Positions 57,944-64,000 of a DNA stretch of 64,000 nt are shown here, one piece after another. Source of the DNA: Ryuthela nishihirai (taxonomy: Eukaryota; Arthropoda; Arachnida; Araneae; Heptathelidae); NCBI GenBank assembly GCA_038380435.1, contig JAWZYU010000008.1:77886020-77950019 (forward strand). The letters are read 5' to 3'. The notes under the pieces were generated by a model. The model worked only from the letters and a program-made list of their open reading frames with translations, was not told the origin of the DNA and ran no database searches. The position numbers and the translations under genes are program-made. Position 1 is the first letter of the stretch, and each line of letters opens with the position of its first letter.

Positions 57944-58404
57944 CAGTGTCTCGCAAACTGTGTGCCGCGGCACAGTAGTGTGCCGCGAGAGATTTTCAAA
58001 TTGACACTAGATATTCCAAAGATTTTATTTTGGCTTGACTTGTGTTATCGACGTACTTTAATATCGACGTGCTATAATAAAAATCTTTCAGATTTTATCA
58101 ACTGGGATCTTGTAAGTATTTATCAAGCTTTTCCCAAATTTTGGTATTAATTTTTGATTACTTCAAGCCATAAAATGGACAAATATTTAAAACAAACACC
58201 GAGTTATGAATTAAAGAACGAGAGCAAATCTTCAAGTAAAACCAGGCTGATGACTTCAACAAAGCACAAATATAATGACGATTGTATAGAGTTGGTTTTT
58301 ATTATTTTTTAGGTGTGCCGCGGAAAAAATAATTAGATTCAGTGTGCCGCGGAAAAAAAATTAGATTCAGTGTGCCGCAGAGTAAAAAAGTTTGCGAGAC
58401 ACTG
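57944..58404 (+). mobile_element. hAT-type element, copy 2, with transposase N-terminal relic
   Basis: The 461 bp element has the same CAGTGTCTCGCAAAC ends and perfect 8 bp TSDs AACTAAAG (57936-57943 and 58405-58412). From 58175 it reads MDKYLKQTPSYELKNESKS, then KHKYNDDCIELVF. This resembles the N-terminus of hAT transposases of the ZBED/SCAND3 type, just before the BED finger. The rest of the transposase is absent. Confidence 0.88.
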
Positions 58405-58412
58405 AACTAAAG

Positions 58413-59420
58413 GGATATCAATATATTCGTACGAAAACTGTCTGGACTATAATTCAGTAAAAGAGCTGTGGATACATTATAAAATATTATCTAACTATTC
58501 GTAAAGACGAAAAAAGAAAACAGATGGCCCAATGAATCATTTTCTAATATTTTTGCCTATGATTATTCTCAAATAATAATTCAACATAAAATCAGAATTT
58601 TTTTTCACAAAAGAAAAACTTTATTGAAGAACTTCGTTATTATCTAGTAAAAAAAACGTCGAGAGACAAACTCATCAGCCAGAACAAATACTGCTCAAAG
58701 AAATATCGAAGCTTATTTAGGTACAACTACCTCTGAGAGCGATATCTTGCAAATCTTCTACTTCAACAGGTAGCAAGAAAAGCGGGTGAAATATCCTCTA
58801 TCCCTGAAAAACTCTATCCCTGAAACTATTTTGTAAAATTTCTGTTATGCTTTATCATTAATAGTTCAGTTTCATTGCTTGAAATGAATCTCTGTGAAAC
58901 TTGAAATACATATATATAAGTCTTTTACAAAAGAATTTGCGTTTGAAAAATTTGTATAAATGGTATAATTTGAAAACTTGGAATGGTCTTGGTACAACAT
59001 ATCATGTGTATGTTACAAAGGAAAAATGCAGCAAGGATCACATATATAATTAATTTGTGGTTCCTTCATTGTGCTGGAAAGATTTAGTAGGGATGTTGAT
59101 TACTAGTCTGGGGCGTCCAAGAAACCATAATTAATTTTTCATAACCAAGACATAATGGCTAAAATTTTCATTACTTAATTATTCATTTGTATTGCTATAA
59201 CATCATGTTCTTCCTGAACAGATTACTGATCTATAGGTTTCTTTTGCTTCACAAGAAATAATACTCAAGACTACATAGACCCATGTTTGGAGTTGATGAC
59301 ATAACCTAGGAATAAGAGAATTAATGGACGGAAGAATATGGTCATCTCCGTGAATACTTGATCAGCATTTCACCTTACAACGATTTTGCATCATTTTTAG
59401 TCGTCTAATGGTTTTCTTTA
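58413..59420. other. No feature recognised
   Basis: AT-rich intron between the hAT element and a SINE-A; no open frame of interest. Confidence 0.5.
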
Positions 59421-59434
59421 ATGCATCAGGAAGT

Positions 59435-59820
59435 TGTTGGGTTGTTTTACCTCTGAGCGGCACTTTTTTGCACACCATGGGCTAAATGGCCAGGTCACAT
59501 GGACCCCGAAGGCTCAGAGAAGGTTTTGGGGAGGGGACCCACTGGAACAGCTGTTGGGAGACAAATGGTAGCCTCCCGTCAAGGCCATCCAGCGTGTTCT
59601 TTAACGTGCACAGGATATGGCTCACCCGCACACGGGGCCACGGCTTAAAGTCCCATCCGACGGACGGCGGCCTTTCCAAGCCCATCGGTGTTCCCTACTG
59701 ACCGTGGGCAGGGCGGGGAATTTTGCGGAGATAAATCTCAACGCTGACCCAGCTAGGACTCGAACCTGGGAACTACAGATTACGAGCCTGGCGCGCTACC
59801 GACTGAGCCACCCCCGCCCC
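59435..59820 (-). mobile_element. SINE-A, full length with TSD
   Basis: TSD ATGCATCAGGAAGT (59421-59434 and 59821-59834), a perfect 14 bp repeat. Confidence 0.94.
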
Positions 59821-59834
59821 ATGCATCAGGAAGT

Positions 59835-60475
59835 AATCGGCTATTCCAGACTGACAATGTAGTATTTCAATTTGAAGTGATCAAGCATCTATGAAAGAAC
59901 TCCTTTTCATATATTTTATATATTCCATGAGATTATTTTTGCAACACATAAGAGAGACAAGGATCCTAGAAACTACTAGAAGTACTTGGTACAGTTCTTC
60001 TCATTTCAGGATACGTCATATTAAGCCTAAAGTTACTGAGGAGCGCTTTCCTAGTGAGAGTTAACACAACACACAAATTTTGATTGCTTGAACATTAGCT
60101 AGATAATAACCAAAAACCATTTAAAGCCGATATAACTTTTAATGTTTAGCTTGTCTAAGATAAATGTTTACATGTTGATTTTTCTAAATTACCATTAAAT
60201 TACCCTAAGCATATTAAAATTATTTTACATTTATGTACAGATTATTTTGCTATTGACAATTTGATGATCTCCACAATGGTTTCGAAGAGTAATATAAACA
60301 GTTAGGCAGGACCTGCTGAAGGTAAGTTTATACCTGATGCAAAGCCCGTTTTGAGCACCTCTTTTTCACCTTTCTTCAGACACTTTGCAAGAGTTGCGTT
60401 GTCGAAAGCACCTATTTGCAGGAGTCTTCGATACGGTGGTTACCTCGCATACTATCTTGAGTTGTGTCATGTAGG
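59835..60475. other. No feature recognised
   Basis: AT-rich intron between two SINE-A copies; no repeats or coding signal seen. Confidence 0.5.
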
Positions 60476-60487
60476 CTATAACTACTA

Positions 60488-60872
60488 GGGGCGGGGGTGG
60501 CTCAGTCGATAGCGCGCCTGGCTCATAATCTGTAGTTCCCAGGTTCGAGTCCCAGCTGGGTCAGCGTTGAGATTTATCTCCGTAAAATTCTCCGCCCTGC
60601 CCACGGTCAGTAGAGGACACCGATGGGCTTGGAAATGCCGCCGTCCGTCGGATGGGACGTTAAGCCGTGGCTCCGTGTGTGGGAGAGCCATAACCCTGTG
60701 CACGTTAAAGAACACGCTGGCTGGCCTTGACGGGAGTCTACCATCTGTCTCCCAACAGCTGTTCCAGTGGGTCCCCTCCCCCAACCTTCTCTGAGCCTTC
60801 GGGGTCCATGTGACCTGGCTATTTAGCCCATGGTGTGCAAAAAAGTGCCTCTCAGAGGTAAAACAACCCAAC
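60488..60872 (+). mobile_element. SINE-A, full length with TSD
   Basis: TSD CTATAACTACTA (60476-60487 and 60873-60884). The anticodon loop reads CTCATAA here, as in an elongator Met tRNA. Confidence 0.93.
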
Positions 60873-61140
60873 CTATAACTACTAAAATATGCTTTCTACG
60901 GAAATTTATTTATGATCATAATGAAAAGGTATGGAAATATCGTTGTAATTCTGTTTGTCTAGTTTTATGAATCATATGAATATATAATTTTATCCTTTAA
61001 TAATTTCCTAATTTGTAAGAACATTTTGCACGCATTTCATAGTTATGGACTTATCTCTCACTGAACATTTTCTATACACACGGTAAATTTGCGTTTCAAA
61101 ACCACATGTCAACTAAAACTAATCTTACACAATAAATTTG

Positions 61141-61519
61141 TTGGTTTGTTTTACCTCTGAGCGGCACTTTTTTGCACACCATGGGCTAAATGGCCAGGTC
61201 ACATGGACCCCGAAGGCTCAGAGAAGGTTTTGGGGAAAGGACCCACTGGAACAGCTGTTGGGAGACAGATGGTAGCTTCCCGTCAAGGCCATCCAGCGTG
61301 TTCTTTAACGTGCACAGGGTATGGCTCTCCCGCACACGGAGCCACGGCTTAACGTCCCATCCGACGGACGGCGGCCTTTCCAAGCCCATCGGTGTTCCCT
61401 ACTGACCGTGGGCATGGCGGGGAATTTTGCGGAGATAAATCTCAACGCTGACCCAGCTGGGACTCGAACCTGGGAACTACAGATTACGAGCCTGGCGCGC
61501 TACCGATTGAGCCACCCCC
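61141..61519 (-). mobile_element. SINE-A, full length
   Basis: Near-complete copy lying about 200 bp downstream (in gene orientation) of the CUB I first-half exon. CTTACACAA occurs on both sides but with a few extra bases next to the tail. Confidence 0.9.
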
Positions 61520-61721
61520 TTACACAAGAAAAGAAAAGGATTCAATTTCCTTGCAAACAACGTGATAATTGATGCATCAGAAGATAAAGAAATAAAAACA
61601 GAGTGAAAAGTATAATCAGAAGAAACTCAATAAAATCAACGTAATAATTATAGGAACTGATGTAAAAATTACAAACATTATAAGATTTTTCTTAACTAAA
61701 ATATCTGAAATATTTTCTTAC

Positions 61722-61849
61722 CAGCTTGATTTTGTACCCATAATTCGAGCTGAAATGCCATTCACATTCATCCATGCTCGGATATTCATCAGGATAATTT
61801 GGACTGTTGATCTCTCCTTCTGTACCGGTTATTCGTATTAAACATTTGC
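61722..61849 (-). CDS. CUB domain I, first-half exon
   Basis: This 128 bp exon reads from a split Gly codon through KCLIRITGTEGEINSPNYP to the end KIKL. It holds the first CUB cysteine, the SPNYP strand typical of CUB modules and the CEW motif with the second cysteine. The acceptor is TTTTCCATAAG/GC and the donor is CTG/GTAAGAA, giving phase 1 in and phase 0 out. It is the most 5' exon in the window, so a preceding exon ending in phase 1 must lie beyond 61850. Its partner exon is 11.6 kb downstream. Confidence 0.85.
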
Positions 61850-62002
61850 CTTATGGAAAAGAAAAGACCGGCATTGGCATATTCAGAAACCTTTACTGAA
61901 TTGAAAATTTTTAAGTAGAAGTTATAAAACTAAGATAGCATATTAAACTCATATTTCGAAGAATAAATTTGTTGATTAAAACATTTTGCAGAATCATTTT
62001 AC

Positions 62003-62216
62003 ATAAAATAAAATAAATAAATACCCCCTCAAGCAGCTGCTTGCCACAGAGGTCTGACAGGAGCCTGTCAGTTTATATTCCAGAGTAGAAGGTGTGTGAG
62101 GATGGCAGGTCCTCAGCAGAAAAAACGACAAGAATATTCATGCCTTAACTCCGGGGCTCGAACCCAGGTCCCTTAGATCAGCAACCAAGTACGCTAACCA
62201 CTCGGCCACGGGACGC
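62003..62216 (-). mobile_element. SINE-B, first of an adjacent pair
   Basis: Full minus-strand copy from ATAAATAAATACCCCC to the head CGGCCACGGGACG. The second copy follows at once. Confidence 0.87.
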
Positions 62217-62413
62217 CTGTAATATAATAATACCCACTCAAGCAGCTGCTTGCCACAGAGGTCTGACAGGAGCCTGTCAGTTTATATGCCACAGTAGAAG
62301 ATCTGAGAGGATGGTAGGACCTCAGCAGAAAAACGACACATACATCCATGCCTTTCCCGGGGCTCGAACCCAGGTCCCTTAGGTCAGTAGCCAAGCGCGC
62401 TAACCACTCGGCA
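62217..62413 (-). mobile_element. SINE-B, second of an adjacent pair
   Basis: Full minus-strand copy abutting the first, with a one-base loss in the head (CTCGGCACGAG). Confidence 0.87.
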
Positions 62414-62744
62414 CGAGTTAAAAATACATTTGAAGCAAATATATATTAATACAGTAAAATTCCGATAGCCGGTATTATTAGGCTTGAATGATACCGGTTA
62501 ATTGGCTATTCCGGAATATTTTACGCTACTAGTAAAATTGTCCAATACACTTAAAGAAACCTTTAGTTCACATTTTTGCTTGCCAGAGGTTATTAAAATA
62601 ATTGCAAGAAGAACAATTGCAGTAGCCCCCGTTTGGAGAACAGTCTGTTATTGTACTGACAATAACATTGTAGAGAGGTCTTAAAAATATTATCCTAATC
62701 TCTTTTAACCAGCCCATTTTCCAGCACTTCCACCTGAACAATAC

Positions 62745-63127
62745 GGGGCGGGGGTGGCTTAGTAGGTAGCGCGCCAGGCTCGTAATCTGTAGTTCCCAGG
62801 TTCGAGTCCCAGCTGGGTCAGCGTTGAGATTTATCTCCGCAAAATTCCCCGCCCTGCCCACGGTCAGTAGGGGACACCGATGGGCTTGGAAAGGCCGCCA
62901 TCCGTCAGATGGGACGTTAAGCCGTGGTCCCATGTGCGGGAGAGCCATACCCTGTGCACGTTAAAGAACACGCTGGATGGCCTTGACGGGAGGCTACCAT
63001 ATGCCTCCCAACAGCTGTTCCAGTGGGTCCCCTCCCCCAACCTTCTCTGAGCCTTCGGGGTCAATGTGACCTGGCCATTTAGCCCATGGTGTGCAAAAAA
63101 GTGCCGCTCAGAGGTAAAACAACCCAA
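62745..63127 (+). mobile_element. SINE-A, full length with TSD
   Basis: Imperfect TSD CCTGAACAATAC / CCTGAACACTAC (62733-62744 and 63128-63139). Confidence 0.92.
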
Positions 63128-63139
63128 CCTGAACACTAC

Positions 63140-63818
63140 AGTTGGTAATTGTTGGGCAAATAGTGTATTTTTAGCTACTGAAATCATAAAGCTTGATAAA
63201 TAAAACATTTTTAGCATTAGGAAGCAAAGGAAATAGCCTAGTGACAACGGACTCCTTTGGAAGCCCTCCTGCCCATCGGTGAAGAACTATCAAGGTTCAG
63301 AATTATAAGAATCCACACTATTGGAATTTTACTATACCGCATTCTTCGAAAACATTACTAGAGATTTTCTTTCCAACAAATTCTTCGGTATTTATTAAAA
63401 AAAAAACTCCACTATCAATGTTAAAGATCAAACATCACTGTTTTCTTATTTACGATATCTATCAATATTAAATAGTTAAATTTAATCTTATGTACCTTAT
63501 AAAAATAATTAATGAACCTAACTATTAAAACAGGTCGGTTTTTCCTTCTCTAAACGCCTCTAGATTTATGTATATAAGTATACATAGAAAGTATAGTTAA
63601 TAATAATATAAGTTTAGTTGAAACTTATAGGTTCTTACTCTCTTTTTTCGGAGGATCGCCATTTTTTTAATGAGAAATCATTATCTGTAGGAACACATTT
63701 GAATATGCTAACAATATTCATTAAAGACATATTATTTCTCATGAGAACTTACTCTTTCTCATAATGTAGGTTACTTCTACTATTCCATTAAAGCCCTTTA
63801 GTCATGTGGGGAGGAGAT
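63140..63818. other. No gene; contains first copy of the 42 bp repeat
   Basis: AT-rich DNA upstream (gene orientation) of CUB I. Apart from the direct repeat at 63238-63279, nothing is recognised, and I find no first-half or second-half CUB exon here. Confidence 0.5.
63238..63279. repeat. 42 bp direct repeat, first copy
   Basis: Identical to 63959-64000, the last bases of the window, 721 bp away. The repeat may extend beyond the window. Confidence 0.9.
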
Positions 63819-63958
63819 GGGGGGGTGGGAGTGACTCAGTTAGTAACGCACCAGACTCTTAATCTGTAGTTTCCAAGTTCGAGTCCCATCTAGGCCAGTA
63901 TTGAAATTATCTCCAGAAAAGTCCCCCTCTACCCTTGGTCAATAGGTACACCTGTGGG
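63819..63958 (+). mobile_element. SINE-A head fragment, old
   Basis: Diverged tRNA-like head and start of body, with loop CTCTTAA (Lys-like). It breaks off at 63958, where a copy of 63238-63279 begins. Confidence 0.75.
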
Positions 63959-64000
63959 CTAGTGACAACGGACTCCTTTGGAAGCCCTCCTGCCCATCGG
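63959..64000. repeat. 42 bp direct repeat, second copy at window end
   Basis: Identical to 63238-63279 and joined abruptly to a truncated SINE-A head at 63958. Confidence 0.9.

Larger units (their letters stand above)
2096..61849 (-). other. Multi-CUB-domain gene (cubilin-like), internal part, 10 exons
   Basis: Ten minus-strand exons encode five consecutive CUB domains (570 codons in all). CUB domains are extracellular beta-sandwich modules with two disulphides, and all four cysteines are present in each of the five. Adjacent CUBs are joined by little more than Thr-Gly, with no EGF, sushi or protease domain between them. In the families I know this tandem layout fits cubilin, a giant endocytic receptor, better than tolloid proteases or CUB-sushi proteins. 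All exon ends have AG/GT splice sites and matching phases, so the gene looks functional. Start, signal peptide, membrane anchor and stop lie outside the window. The cubilin assignment is inference; a lineage-specific multi-CUB protein is the main alternative. Confidence 0.8.

Noticed and set aside
1..64000. A novel defence, secretion or biosynthetic gene system
   Set aside because: No operon-like gene grouping or unfamiliar enzyme set is present. Coding content is one CUB gene plus transposon remains.

Overview
The window is eukaryotic and intronic in character: AT-rich, with split exons carrying GT/AG splice sites and very dense retroposon and DNA-transposon debris. Two tRNA-related SINE families, an RTE-like LINE and decayed Tc1/mariner, hAT and piggyBac elements suggest an arthropod. 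An arachnid such as a spider is my best guess, but that is inference from the repeat types and not a proven identification.

The only host gene I can support runs on the minus strand across almost the whole window. Ten exons alternate strictly between a first-half CUB exon (about 128 bp, phase 1 to 0) and a second-half CUB exon (about 214 bp, phase 0 to 1). From 5' to 3' they lie at 61849-61722, 50126-49913, 41084-40957, 35209-34996, 30156-30026, 25980-25770, 16552-16425, 11431-11218, 6786-6659 and 2309-2096. Spliced together they give 1710 nt, or 570 codons, encoding five CUB domains with almost no linker and no EGF or sushi domain between them. This is part of a large multi-CUB extracellular protein, most like cubilin. 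Neither the start nor the stop of the gene is in the window.

The other 97 percent is nine introns (about 4 to 12 kb) plus the ends, filled with mobile DNA. SINE-A is a roughly 390 bp tRNA-headed SINE with an AACCC-type tail, present at about 35 loci (about 42 units) in both orientations, many with clear 10-15 bp target-site duplications (TSDs). SINE-B is a roughly 215 bp tRNA-headed SINE at about a dozen loci, including a five-unit tandem array at 56391-57480. There are also three RTE-like LINE copies plus a short 3' stub, two fragments of another non-LTR reverse transcriptase, several Tc1/mariner relics and a foldback Tc1-type MITE, two hAT-type non-autonomous copies with perfect 8 bp TSDs, two piggyBac-type copies with TTAA ends, and minisatellites.

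I see no CRISPR, operon, tRNA, rRNA or obviously new enzymatic system. The most unusual signals concern SINE biology: dimers and trimers bounded by a single TSD, a dimer junction shared by two loci, snap-back inversions inside SINE copies, a 35 bp triplication at one SINE/TSD junction, and a SINE-B 3' end that shares its last bases with the RTE-like LINE.
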